The notes: generated by a model not told the origin, from the sequence alone. Numbered from the stretch's first letter, positions 9,042 to 17,551 are shown. The stretch: DNA of 64,000 nucleotides from Massilia kyonggiensis (GCF_024756235.1 NZ_JANUGY010000007.1:124001-188000); one strand, 5' to 3'. Program-made: numbers and translations.

Positions 9042-9284
9042 TCACGGCATGTCGGCCGCGCGCGCGGGCGCGACGACCGCCACCACGGCCCACAGTGCGA
9101 ACCTGAGCGCCCGCTCGACGGCGAAGAGGCAACATGCCCAGACGGCGAACCGTGCGAGCGAAGACCCGGTGCCGGGCAGTGCGGCCTCCAGGCCGGCGGC
9201 GCGCAGCAGGGCGTTGACGAGGAAGATCGCGCACATGAGGCAGGCCAGTTCGACCCACCAGTATTTTCTGTGTAGTTTTTTCAT
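9042..9284 (-). CDS. Small membrane protein, two transmembrane segments
   Basis: 80 residues from ATG 9284 (MKKLHRKYWW), with hydrophobic segments near residues 10-27 and 40-75. The reading frame is open 17 codons further upstream, but the Lys-rich start at 9284 gives the usual cytosolic N-terminus. The next gene starts seven bases after its stop; both probably form a two-gene unit of unknown function. Confidence 0.5.
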   Translation of the reverse strand: MKKLHRKYWWVELACLMCAIFLVNALLRAAGLEAALPGTGSSLARFAVWACCLFAVERALRFALWAVVAVVAPARAADMP

Positions 9285-9348
9285 TGCCGCCCGATCGCGT
9301 AAAGACGCCAGTATAGCAGCGGCCGCGCGGCGCAAAACACGCCGATTG

Positions 9349-10608
9349 TCACGCTCCGCCCGTGAACGCGAAATCCACTTCCGGCCTGCGCCCCGACACG
9401 ATATCCGCGATGGCCCGCCCCGACCCGCACCCCATCGTCCAGCCCAGCGTACCGTGCCCCGTGTTCAGGTACAGGTTGGCGAAGCGCGTGCGGCCGATGT
9501 ACGGCACGTTCGACGGCGTCAGCGGCCGCAGGCCGGCCCAGTATGTCGGGTTGTCGTAGTCGCAGGCGTCCGGGAACAGCGCGCGCACGCGGCGCGTGAT
9601 CGCGTCGCAGCGTACGGGATTCAGGTCGCGCGTGTAGCCGTTCAGTTCGCACGTGCCGGCCACGCGCAGGCGGTTGCCGAGGCGCGAGAACACGAGCTTG
9701 TGGCCGTCGTCCGTCAGCGACACGGTCGGTGCCGCGTCCGCATCGCGGATGGGGTAGGTGGCGGAATATCCCTTGCCCGGATAGATCAGCAGCCGGATGC
9801 CCAGCGGTGCCAGCAATCCGACGGAAAAACTGCCCAGCGCGACGACGACGGCGTCCGCATGCACGACGTCGTGCCGGCCGTGCGCATCGATGATTTCCAC
9901 GCTGCGGATGCGGTCGCCTTCGGCCAGCAGGCGCGTGACCGTCGTGTTGTAGGCGAAACGGATACCGGCCGCTGCGCCGCGTGTGGCGAGCTGCGTCGTG
10001 AAGCGGTGGACGTCGCCCGATTCGTCGGTGGCCGTGAAGTCGCCGCCGACCAGCCTGCGACGCACGGAGGCAAGCGCCGGTTCGATGCGCACGGCCTCGT
10101 CGGCATCGACCGTCATGCGCGGGCAACCCAGCTCGCGCATCGCGGCGGCCGCGCGGCAGGCCCGCTCGAATTCCCGTTCGTCCGTGTAGAAGTGCAGGAT
10201 GCCGCGCGTGAGGCTATCGTACTCGATGCCGGTGCGCGCACGCAGCGCCTGCAGGTTGCGCCGGCTGTATTCGGCCAGCGCGACGATCCGGCGCAGGTTG
10301 GCGGCCACGCGGCCGGGGGCGCATTCGCGCACGAATTGCAGGCACCAGCGCCATTGCAGCGGGTCGGCCTGCAGGCGGAACAGGAGCGGCGCATCGGCGC
10401 GGCCCAGGGACTGCACGACTTTCAGCAGGCCGGCGGGCGTGGCCCACGGTTCCGCGTGCGAGACGGAGATCTGGCAGCCGTTCGCGAAGCTCGTCTCCTG
10501 AGCGGGGCCGCCCTGGCGTTCGATGACGGTGACGTCGTGGCCCGCTTCGCGCAAGTACCAGGCGGAGGCGGTGCCGATGATGCCGGCTCCCAGGACGATC
10601 ACGTGCAT
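9349..10608 (-). CDS. FAD-dependent D-amino-acid dehydrogenase-like oxidoreductase
   Basis: 419 residues, DAO/DadA superfamily. The N-terminal dinucleotide fold is clear (IVLGAGIIGTASAWYL, then VIER), a middle substrate domain follows, and the C-terminal FAD-binding segment reads LNTGHGTLGWTMGCGSG as in DadA. DadA oxidises D-amino acids at the inner membrane and passes electrons to quinone. The leader carries a TPP riboswitch, so thiamin status controls this gene; that raises a ThiO-like (glycine to iminoglycine for thiazole synthesis) or thiamin-salvage role, although length and C-terminus look more like DadA. No thi gene is adjacent. ATG 10608 lacks its own good ribosome site and overlaps a short leader ORF. 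Confidence 0.85.
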   Translation of the reverse strand: MHVIVLGAGIIGTASAWYLREAGHDVTVIERQGGPAQETSFANGCQISVSHAEPWATPAGLLKVVQSLGRADAPLLFRLQADPLQWRWCLQFVRECAPGRVAANLRRIVALAEYSRRNLQALRARTGIEYDSLTRGILHFYTDEREFERACRAAAAMRELGCPRMTVDADEAVRIEPALASVRRRLVGGDFTATDESGDVHRFTTQLATRGAAAGIRFAYNTTVTRLLAEGDRIRSVEIIDAHGRHDVVHADAVVVALGSFSVGLLAPLGIRLLIYPGKGYSATYPIRDADAAPTVSLTDDGHKLVFSRLGNRLRVAGTCELNGYTRDLNPVRCDAITRRVRALFPDACDYDNPTYWAGLRPLTPSNVPYIGRTRFANLYLNTGHGTLGWTMGCGSGRAIADIVSGRRPEVDFAFTGGA

Positions 10609-10643
10609 GGGTGCGGGACCATGTCGAAAACGGGATGATGCAT
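10599..10643 (-). other. Possible 14-codon leader ORF overlapping the DadA-like start
   Basis: A GAGGAG ribosome-binding sequence (10648-10653) lies four bases before an ATG at 10643 that opens MHHPVFDMVPHPCT and stops at a TGA overlapping the start codon region of the flavoprotein. The flavoprotein ATG itself has no comparable site, so ribosomes may arrive by coupling from this ORF. The SD segment GGAGCC could pair with GGCTCC copies at 10669-10674 or 10689-10694 in the leader (both read on the minus strand), which would give the riboswitch a translational expression platform. Inference only. Confidence 0.35.
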
Positions 10644-10717
10644 GCGGCTCCTCGTGAGTGCAAAGGGTGGAGCCGGCAAGGGAGAACCGGAGCCGGTGCG
10701 CGACCGGAATCCGCATG

Positions 10718-10800
10718 CTTCCCTTCGCTGGCATTACCCAGATCAGGTTCGGAGGGTGTTTCTCACCCGCGGCCGCGGTGGCGGCTGCAGGACCCCTAGC
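10718..10800 (-). promoter_or_regulatory. TPP (thiamin pyrophosphate) riboswitch
   Basis: On the minus strand the conserved THI-box parts occur in the right order: AGGGGT at the 5' side, GGTGAGAAACACCC, ACCTGATCTGG, GTAATGCCAGCG and AGGGAA. The only deviation I see is GTGAGA in place of CTGAGA. The aptamer sits about 110 bases upstream of the DadA-like flavoprotein and on the same strand. TPP binding normally lowers expression. I see no U-tract terminator after it, so control is more likely at translation. Confidence 0.93.
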
Positions 10801-10898
10801 GTTGCCTTATGGCAGGGAGGATTCTAACACGAGGATGCAAGGGGGCACCGGCCCGCGGACGGGGCCGGAAGGCGGGGCAGGCCGCGCGGCGGGCGCGG

Positions 10899-11030
10899 TC
10901 AGGCCGTGACGGCGATGGCGGCTGTGGCCAGCACGACGGTGGGTTTCACCGGTTCGCGCCGGTCCTGGCAGGCCACCAGCATGAGGCAGGCCAGGAGCAC
11001 GAGGCTCCAGCGTGCGCGATGGCGATTCAT
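10899..11030 (-). CDS. Tiny lipoprotein, 43 residues
   Basis: A 43-codon ORF beginning MNRHRARW with a hydrophobic core and a lipobox (MLVAC, Cys 21), then a short basic/hydrophobic tail ending AIAVTA. The ribosome-binding site is an almost perfect anti-SD match (AAAGGAGGTG, six bases before ATG 11030), much stronger than most in this window, which argues that it is translated. It lies upstream of the TPP riboswitch on the same strand. Function unknown; small entericidin-like or outer-membrane-tethered peptides look similar. Confidence 0.6.
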   Translation of the reverse strand: MNRHRARWSLVLLACLMLVACQDRREPVKPTVVLATAAIAVTA

Positions 11031-11093
11031 GACGCACCTCCTTTGACATCATCCTAGCGCGATGCCGAGGCCCGCGGCGCGCCGCTGAAACGG

Positions 11094-11765
11094 TCAGAAC
11101 CGGTAGCCGATGCTCGCCCGCACGACCGGATAGAGCTTCAGCGCATCCACGTCGTCGCGCAGGTGCAGGGCCTCCGCGGCGACGTCGGCGGCGAGGGCCT
11201 TGCAGACGGCGTCCGACGTCTTGCAGCCGACGCTCGCCAGGGTCACGTTCGGATTGCCCTGGTAGAACACGCCGAGGTCGATGTTCGTGGTCCAGCTCGA
11301 CGAGCGGGCCAGCGCGTTGCCCCAGCCGATGCCCACGTAGGGTGCGGCCTTGCGGTAGTCGATACGGCCCGTCAGCAGGCCGACATCGGCCGCCGTGTAC
11401 GCGTGGCCGTTCAGCGTGAAACCGCCCAGGCCGTTCGGCTTCGCCGTCGCGTTGAACTTGTTGCCGTTGTAGACGAGGCCGCCGGTCAGGTGGAAGCTGC
11501 TGCCTTCGGTGAGGTACCAGTCGAACAGCACGTCGATCGTCTGCAGCTTGCCCTTGATGGCGTAGTCGACGCCGTCGGACGTCTTGTCGAAGTTGTGGCG
11601 GAAGTAGTTGGCGCCGAAGCGGCCATTCAGATAAGTTTCCATCGGCACGACGACGTGGAAGCCCACGCCTGTGGAGCCGAGGTCGGCCGTTGCGCCGACC
11701 TGCGCGTTGGCGGCGCCTGCCGCCAGCAGGGCGGCCGCGGCCAGCACGGTGTATTTCGCGAACAT
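11094..11765 (-). CDS. Outer-membrane beta-barrel protein
   Basis: 223 residues from ATG 11765 (AAAGGT eight bases upstream). A Sec signal peptide (MFAKYTVLAAAALLAAGAANAQ) is followed by alternating amphipathic strands, many aromatic girdle residues, and a C-terminal phenylalanine (ASIGYRF), the BAM recognition signature of outer-membrane barrels. Length suits an eight-stranded OmpA/OmpW-type barrel. A central region with two Cys (GCKTSDAVC) may be a surface loop. Substrate or role unknown. It is divergent from the His/Gly-repeat protein. Confidence 0.75.
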   Translation of the reverse strand: MFAKYTVLAAAALLAAGAANAQVGATADLGSTGVGFHVVVPMETYLNGRFGANYFRHNFDKTSDGVDYAIKGKLQTIDVLFDWYLTEGSSFHLTGGLVYNGNKFNATAKPNGLGGFTLNGHAYTAADVGLLTGRIDYRKAAPYVGIGWGNALARSSSWTTNIDLGVFYQGNPNVTLASVGCKTSDAVCKALAADVAAEALHLRDDVDALKLYPVVRASIGYRF

Positions 11766-11943
11766 CGATGACCTTTCAGTGGTTGAGGCCGCGATTGTAG
11801 CGGGGCGGTTGTTGCAGGGGAAATGTTGCGCTGCGGTTTGTTGTAATCCCGCCCGGAACGACAATGTAAGCAGGTGTTGCAGGGAATTGTGCATATGATT
11901 TCATTTGATAAACTTCAGTGAAACACTACAACGAGGTCATCCT

Positions 11944-12435
11944 ATGAAAGCCCTGATCTTCGGCGTGGCGCTGTGCGCCGCCTCCCTCCCGGCCCTGGCC
12001 CAGACCAACGTCTCCGTCAGCATCGGCCAGCCCGGTTTCTACGGCCGCATCGACATCGGCGACTACGTGCCGCGTCCCGTCGTGTACGCGCCGCAGCCGG
12101 TGATCATCACGCCGGCGCCGCACTACGTGGCGGAGCCCGTGTACCTGCGCGTGCCGCCGGGCCACCGCAAGCACTGGGCCAAGTTCTGCGGCCGCTACGG
12201 CGCCTGCGGCCGCCCGGTCCTGTTCGTCCGTGACGAGTGGTACACGAACACGTATGTGCCGCGCTACCGCGAGCACGTCGGCTACCGCGAGGCGCCGCGC
12301 GAAGTGCGCGTCGTCGAGCGCGTCGAGTACCGCGACGACCGCGGCGATTGGGACCGCGGTCACGGCCACGGCAATGGTCATGGCCACGGCCACGGCAACG
12401 GTCACGGCAAGGGCCACGGACGCGGCCACGACTGA
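11944..12435 (+). CDS. Secreted protein with C-terminal His/Gly repeat
   Basis: 163 residues; signal peptide MKALIFGVALCAASLPALAQ. The central region is Pro/Tyr/Val-rich (YVPRPVVYAPQPVIITPAP), followed by a part with two Cys (KFCGRYGACGRP) and Arg/Tyr-rich repeats, and ends in a tract of alternating His, Gly and Asn (GHGHGNGHGHGHGNGHGKGH) that should bind divalent metals such as Ni, Zn or Cu. GAGG lies upstream of ATG 11944. This type of YXXQ/PPGH protein is common in betaproteobacteria and its function is not known. Metal buffering in the periplasm is an inference. Confidence 0.65.
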   Translation: MKALIFGVALCAASLPALAQTNVSVSIGQPGFYGRIDIGDYVPRPVVYAPQPVIITPAPHYVAEPVYLRVPPGHRKHWAKFCGRYGACGRPVLFVRDEWYTNTYVPRYREHVGYREAPREVRVVERVEYRDDRGDWDRGHGHGNGHGHGHGNGHGKGHGRGHD

Positions 12436-12514
12436 CGCGTGCCGGGCGGTTTTGCCGCCCGTAGTAAACTGCCTCGCGTGAGCCCGGGAACGGGCGCGAC
12501 CGACGGAGGCAGGC

Positions 12515-13822
12515 TTGCAAAGCGATATCGTGATCGTGGGTGGCGGGGCTGGCGGACTGGAGCTGGCCTGCAAACTGGGCCGGAAACTCGGACCGGACAA
12601 TGTGACGCTGGTCGACAGCCGGCTGTACCACGTATGGAAACCGTCGCTGCACGAGGTGGCGGCCGGCACGCTGGACATCCACCAGGAAGGCCTGTCGTAC
12701 CAGATGCTGGCGCACGACCGCGGCTTTTCCTTCGTGTACGGTGCCATGACCGCGCTGGATGCGGCCGCGCGCCACATCACGATCGCCCCCGTCACCGCGC
12801 CCAGCGACGGCGAAGAAGTGCTGCCCGAACGCAGGCTCGGCTATCGCTCGCTCGTGATCGCCGTCGGCAGCACGTCGAATTATTTCGGCGTGCCCGGCGC
12901 GCGCGAACACACCATTTCCCTGAATGCCACCGAGGACGCGGAGCGGTTCCGCCTGCGCCTGCTGCGCCTGCTCGCCCAGGCCGAGCAGCAGAAGGAGGAC
13001 GGCGCCCGGGATTCCGGCGGCCTCGACATCGTCATCATCGGCGGCGGCGCCACGGGCGTCGAACTGGCGGCGGAATTGCGCGAAGCGTCCGGCGTCTATG
13101 CCGCGTACGGCTTTCGCCGGCTGCAGGTCAGGCGCGACGTGCGCATCACCCTGCTCGAAGGCGCGCCGCGTATCCTGGCGCCTCTGCCGGAACGCGTGTC
13201 CGCCGCGGCCGCGCGCCTGCTCGACCAGCGCGCCATCCGCGTCGTGACGGATTGCCGCGTGAGCCGCATCGAGAAGAGCGAGGTCGGCGACAACAAGGGC
13301 AACGTCTACCCGGCCGACCTGTGCGTGTGGGCGGCAGGCATCCGCGCGCCGGAATTCCTCGGCTCGCTCGGGCTGCCGGTCACGAAGGGCGGCCAGATCG
13401 ACGTGGATGCGCACCTGGCGGTGAAGGGCGTCCCCGGCGTGTACGCGCTCGGCGATTGCGCCGCTTGCACGGACGGCAATGGCAAAGCGGTGCCGCCGCG
13501 CGCCCAGGCCGCGCACCAGCAGGCCGACTATCTACTCAAGACCTTCCTGCGCCTCGACAGGGGCGAGCCGCCGCAAGACGCGCCCTACGTCTACCGGGAT
13601 TACGGCTCGCTCGTGTCGATCGGCCACCAGACGACGGTGGGCAGCCTGATGGGTTCGCTACGGGGCGCCAGCCTGTTCGTGGAAGGGTTCATGGCGCGCA
13701 TCATGTACATGAGCCTGCACCTGATGCACCACAAGGCCGTGCTGGGGTCGCTGCGCACGGGCCTGATGGCGTTCGCGCGCTTCCTGATCCGGCGGACGAC
13801 GCCGCTCGTCAAGCTGCACTGA
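12515..13822 (+). CDS. Type II NADH dehydrogenase (NDH-2), NAD(P)/FAD oxidoreductase
   Basis: 435 residues. Two dinucleotide-binding folds are present: FAD site IVGGGAGGLELA at the N-terminus and NADH site IIGGGATGVELAAEL near residue 170. The quinone-site region GVYALGDCAA follows, and a C-terminal amphipathic/hydrophobic segment (residues 385-430) should anchor the protein to the inner membrane. NDH-2 passes electrons from NADH to quinone without pumping protons. The start is TTG 12515, with GGAGG seven bases upstream and the FAD motif beginning immediately; no ATG is better placed. It ends three bases from the convergent kinase gene. Confidence 0.88.
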   Translation: MQSDIVIVGGGAGGLELACKLGRKLGPDNVTLVDSRLYHVWKPSLHEVAAGTLDIHQEGLSYQMLAHDRGFSFVYGAMTALDAAARHITIAPVTAPSDGEEVLPERRLGYRSLVIAVGSTSNYFGVPGAREHTISLNATEDAERFRLRLLRLLAQAEQQKEDGARDSGGLDIVIIGGGATGVELAAELREASGVYAAYGFRRLQVRRDVRITLLEGAPRILAPLPERVSAAAARLLDQRAIRVVTDCRVSRIEKSEVGDNKGNVYPADLCVWAAGIRAPEFLGSLGLPVTKGGQIDVDAHLAVKGVPGVYALGDCAACTDGNGKAVPPRAQAAHQQADYLLKTFLRLDRGEPPQDAPYVYRDYGSLVSIGHQTTVGSLMGSLRGASLFVEGFMARIMYMSLHLMHHKAVLGSLRTGLMAFARFLIRRTTPLVKLH

Positions 13823-13825
13823 CGG

Positions 13826-14539
13826 TCAGGCCGGCTGCTTGGGAAATACGAGGGTGAGCGCCGTGCCTTTGCCGTCCGGTCCGGCGCCGATGGTCAGCGT
13901 GCCGCCGAGCGTGCGGGCACGTTCGCGCAGCATGCGCAGCCCGTAGCAGCTCGCGGGCGGTGAGGCGCCGGCACCGGGCCCGACGCCGTCGTCGCGCACG
14001 GTCAGCATGGCCTGGTCGCCGTCGTCGTCGAGGATCACGTCGACCCGGGTCGCCTGCGCGTGCTTCACGACGTTGCGCAGCCCTTCCTCGGCGCAGCGCA
14101 GCAGCGCGACGCCCTGGGCGCGCGTGTAGTCGGGGTCTTCGTCAGGCATGCTGGCTTTCGCCTTGATGCCGTGCTCGCGGCTCCATTCCTGCACGAGTTC
14201 CGCGATGGCGGACTTGGGGCCGAGGAATTCCAGCTTGTCGTTCCAGAGTGCCAACTGCATCTTGCGGTTGGTCTCGATGATGTTGTTCAGCAGTTGCTTC
14301 ATCTGCGCCGCGCGGTCGCGCTGCGGCTGTTCCTGCAGGTGCTGCGACAGCAGGCCGAGATGCATCGTCAGCGCCGTCATCGACGAACCGAGGCTGTCGT
14401 GCAGCCGGCGGGCCAGCTGGCGTCGTTCGTCGTCCCAGCAGGTCGTCATATGGGCCAGGAGTTCGGCCAGCTCGGCGGCGCGCGCCGCATGCTGGCTGTC
14501 TTCTCCGGAATCCGGCGGATGAGGTTCCGAAACTTTCAT
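13826..14539 (-). CDS. Cytosolic NarL-type sensor histidine kinase
   Basis: 237 residues with no membrane segment. The HisKA_3-type phosphoacceptor is visible as ARRLHDSLGSSMTALTMHL (residues 45-65), followed by an HATPase region: N box EEGLRNVVKHAQ, G1 DDGVGPG and G2 GLRML. This is the NarX/DesK class of kinase and would phosphorylate a LuxR-type regulator; none is adjacent. ATG 14539 is the likely start, but the frame stays open to 14638. It is divergent from the hemerythrin gene, hinting at shared control by oxygen or NO, which is an inference. Confidence 0.82.
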   Translation of the reverse strand: MKVSEPHPPDSGEDSQHAARAAELAELLAHMTTCWDDERRQLARRLHDSLGSSMTALTMHLGLLSQHLQEQPQRDRAAQMKQLLNNIIETNRKMQLALWNDKLEFLGPKSAIAELVQEWSREHGIKAKASMPDEDPDYTRAQGVALLRCAEEGLRNVVKHAQATRVDVILDDDGDQAMLTVRDDGVGPGAGASPPASCYGLRMLRERARTLGGTLTIGAGPDGKGTALTLVFPKQPA

Positions 14540-14696
14540 GAAGGCAACCAAATTATGTTTCTCGGGATGATACAACAGCTTGGCCCGGGACGGCGCAGGA
14601 ATCGTCTTTGTGAGTTCCCGTACAGTCCGATGTTGCATATCCGGTCATTCTAGGGGCTCTGGCCCAGTGCCGATAACCCCCACTGAAGGAGTCAAC

Positions 14697-15206
14697 ATGA
14701 GCACGCGAACCCAATCCGGCGCACAGGCCGGCACCCAGTCGAACGCCATGGCCGCCGGCCAGGACGCCATCGCCCTCCTGACCGCCGACCACCGCGAAGT
14801 GTCCGAGATGTTCGAGCAGTTCGAGCAACTGGGCGACCGCGCCACGACCAGCAAGGAAAAGCTGAAGGACAAGATCTGCAAGGCGCTGATCGCCCACACG
14901 ACCATCGAAGAGGAGATCTTCTATCCGGCCGTGCGCGCGGCCAAGGTCGAGGAGGGCGAGGACATGGTCGACGAAGCCATCGTCGAACACGCCTCGGCGA
15001 AGGACCTGATCAAGCAGCTGCAGGAAATGCAGCCGGACGACGACCTGTATGACGCGAAAGTGAAGGTGCTGAGCGAGCAGATCGAGCACCACGTCAAGGA
15101 GGAAGAAAAGGAGATGTTCCCGAAAGCGAAGAAGGCCGGCCTCGACCTGCTCGCGCTGGGCCAGGAAATGGCGCTGCGCAAGCAGGAACTGATGTCGACC
15201 CTGTAA
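14697..15206 (+). CDS. Hemerythrin-domain protein
   Basis: 169 residues, four-helix bundle with the diiron ligands in family order: H32 (TADHREV), H67 and E71 (AHTTIEEE), H98 (VEHASAK), H131/H132 and E136 (EHHVKEEEKEMFP). Hemerythrin-like proteins bind O2 or NO, or store iron. The first 20 residues are a Ser/Gln/Ala-rich extension without a signal, so it is cytosolic. AAGGAG lies five bases before ATG 14697. Convergent with the hybrid kinase gene at 15216 and divergent from the kinase at 14539. Confidence 0.88.
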   Translation: MSTRTQSGAQAGTQSNAMAAGQDAIALLTADHREVSEMFEQFEQLGDRATTSKEKLKDKICKALIAHTTIEEEIFYPAVRAAKVEEGEDMVDEAIVEHASAKDLIKQLQEMQPDDDLYDAKVKVLSEQIEHHVKEEEKEMFPKAKKAGLDLLALGQEMALRKQELMSTL

Positions 15207-15215
15207 CCCTGGCTG

Positions 15216-16871
15216 TCAGCCGGCGGCCGCCGGCTGGATTTGCGGCTGGCCCGCGTCGACCGGAGCGGGCGCCGCGGCGGCCAGCTGTTCGAGCAGGGCA
15301 TTCAGATCCACAGGCTTCACGAGGTGCAGGTCGAAACCCGCCTCCATGACGCGGCGCTGGTCTTCTTCGAGACCGTAACCCGTCACCGCGATCAGCCGGA
15401 TTGCACGCGCCGCCGGATCCTGGCGCAGGCGGCGCGCCACTTCGTAGCCATCGATGCCGGGAAGGCCGATATCGACGAGGGCCACGTCCGGCGCTTCCGA
15501 GCATGCAACGCGTACGCCTTCCAGGCCGTCGCCGGCCTGCAGCACGGGATAGCCGAACGAGGCGAGCATCGTCGCCATCATCTCGCGCCCGTCGTCATTG
15601 TCTTCGATCAGCAGGACTTTCGGCTTGCCCGTTTCCTCCGGCTGTGCGCGCGCGGGCGCGTCGCCCGCAAGCGCGGCTTCGGTGCGCGGCAGGCGAATCT
15701 CGAACGTGCTGCCGCTGCTGTTGCCGGGGCTGCTGGCGCTGACCGTGCCGCCATGCAGTTCGACGAGGCGGCGTACGAGCGACAGGCCGATCCCGAGGCC
15801 GCCCTGCGAGCGGTCGATCGAGATCGCGCCCTGCACGAACACGTCGAACACGTGCGGCAGCAGGTCCGGCGCGATGCCGACGCCGGAATCGCTCACGCGC
15901 AGCACGACTTCTTCGCCGATGGGCACCACCGTGATCTCGATGCGGCCGCCGGCCGGCGTGTATTTCAGGGCGTTGTCGATGAGGTTCGTCGCGATCTGTT
16001 CCAGCCGCGTGGCGTCGCCGTCGACCCAGGCCGCGGCCAGCTGCGCGTCGATGTCGTAGCCGGCCGTGCGGCCCGTCGCGCGGAACGTGTCGAGGCAGCT
16101 CGAGACGAGCGTGGCGATGTCCAGGCGCTTGCGCGACAGCAGGATCTTGCCCGACATCGCGCGCGACAGATCCAGCAGATCGTCGACGATGCGCGACAAA
16201 TGCTGGCTTTGGCGCTGGATGATGAGGCGCGCGCGTGCGATCGAATCGCCGCTGACGCCCGGCATGCCCAGCAGCGAACCCGCGCTGCTGATGGCGGAGA
16301 GCGGATTGCGCAGCTCATGGCCCAGCATCGCAAGGAATTCGTCCTTGGCGCTGCTCTTGCGTTCGGCCGCGCGCCGCTCTTCCATCTCGCGCACGAGACG
16401 TTTATTGGTCGCGGTCAGCTCGGTCGTGCGCTGGGACAGCTTTTCGGCCTGGCGCTTGAGCTGTTCGTTCTTCGTCGCGAGCGCCACGAACACCTGCACC
16501 TTGGCGCGCAGGACCTGCGGAATCACGGGGGTGAACAGGAAGTCGGCGGCGCCGCGCTGATAGGCCTTCAGGCGGTCGATCTCGTCGGCGAGGAACGCCG
16601 TGACGAAGATGATCGGGATGTCGGCGGAGCGGGGGCGCTGGTGGATCGCCTCGGCCGTCTCGAATCCGTCCATGCCGGGCATGTTCACGTCGAGCAGGAT
16701 GACGGCGAAATCGTGACGGAGCACCTGGCGCAGCGCATCCTGCCCGGAGCGCGCGGACAGGACCTCGTAATTGCTTTCGTCGGCCCATTGTTCCAGCAGG
16801 CTCGTCAGTGCAAGCAGGCTGGCAGCGTCGTCATTAACGACGAGAATCTTCGGTTTTTCGGTGAGGGACAC
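15216..16871 (-). CDS. Hybrid histidine kinase, REC-HisKA-HATPase-REC
   Basis: 551 residues, cytosolic. REC1 spans residues 5-125 (VNDDAAS, phospho-acceptor Asp in LLDVNMPG), then a coiled-coil linker (130-170), HisKA (GHELRNPLS), HATPase (NLIDNALKYTP, GVGIAPD, GLGIGLSLV), and REC2 around residues 415-535 (LIEDNDDG, ALVDIGLPG, KPVD). The N-terminal REC means it is switched by another kinase; the output is phosphotransfer only, with no DNA-binding domain. The start is GTG 16871, with no clear ribosome site. Alone on the strand. Confidence 0.9.
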   Translation of the reverse strand: MSLTEKPKILVVNDDAASLLALTSLLEQWADESNYEVLSARSGQDALRQVLRHDFAVILLDVNMPGMDGFETAEAIHQRPRSADIPIIFVTAFLADEIDRLKAYQRGAADFLFTPVIPQVLRAKVQVFVALATKNEQLKRQAEKLSQRTTELTATNKRLVREMEERRAAERKSSAKDEFLAMLGHELRNPLSAISSAGSLLGMPGVSGDSIARARLIIQRQSQHLSRIVDDLLDLSRAMSGKILLSRKRLDIATLVSSCLDTFRATGRTAGYDIDAQLAAAWVDGDATRLEQIATNLIDNALKYTPAGGRIEITVVPIGEEVVLRVSDSGVGIAPDLLPHVFDVFVQGAISIDRSQGGLGIGLSLVRRLVELHGGTVSASSPGNSSGSTFEIRLPRTEAALAGDAPARAQPEETGKPKVLLIEDNDDGREMMATMLASFGYPVLQAGDGLEGVRVACSEAPDVALVDIGLPGIDGYEVARRLRQDPAARAIRLIAVTGYGLEEDQRRVMEAGFDLHLVKPVDLNALLEQLAAAAPAPVDAGQPQIQPAAAG

Positions 16872-17097
16872 GGCGTTCGAACAGGCTTGGGACTCGTATT
16901 CACAAGCTCAGCAGGATAGCAGAGCATGCCGCTTAGCAAAATAAATTGATAAAAACTGTTGCAATTCGTCATGGTAGCACGGGCCCGTCCTTACTCGTGA
17001 ATCAATCGTGCGCGGCCATCGTTCGGTGCCGCACATACCGTGTCAAGGCCATATGCGATAGTGGACACGTGTCAGGGGCCCACTTGAAAGGACAGAC

Positions 17098-17544
17098 ATG
17101 AATATTCAAATCATCGTAAACGATACCCATCACGACAAATGTTTCCGCGAACTGGTGAACCAGCCGGTGACGGCGCTGCGCGATGTGACGCAGCAGCAGG
17201 CGGATGCGCTGCGTGATGCGTTCGGTATCCAAACCATCGCCGACCTGGCGGACCTGAAGGTCGTGAAATGGGCGCGGGCGATCCGCACGATGGCCAGCGC
17301 CGAGGCCGAGCCGCGCGAAGCCGTGGCCAAGGAAACGCTGCTCGACGACGCCGTGGAAATGACGTTCCCGGCCAGCGACCCGGTGTCGGTGGCATCCAGC
17401 ATCACCCGTATCGAGGTGCCGCCGGAAAAAGTGGACGCCAGCTCGGACCACCAGAACGCGGCCGCCATCGAGGCCCACAACGAGCAGGCGGTCGGTTGCC
17501 GGGCGCTGGGCCCGGGCGGGGAAAAGACGGCCGGAGCGGCCTGA
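17098..17544 (+). CDS. Hypothetical protein with TFPASDP motif
   Basis: 148 residues, cytosolic; AAAGGAC lies before ATG 17098. The N-terminal half is helical and contains a Gln/Ala-rich segment like a helix-hairpin (TQQQADALRDAFGIQTIADLADLK). The second half has the short conserved stretch DDAVEMTFPASDPVSVASS, which recurs in small proteobacterial proteins of unknown function, often stress-related. The C-terminus is low complexity. No enzyme motif is visible. Confidence 0.6.
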   Translation: MNIQIIVNDTHHDKCFRELVNQPVTALRDVTQQQADALRDAFGIQTIADLADLKVVKWARAIRTMASAEAEPREAVAKETLLDDAVEMTFPASDPVSVASSITRIEVPPEKVDASSDHQNAAAIEAHNEQAVGCRALGPGGEKTAGAA

Positions 17545-17551
17545 TTCTTGC

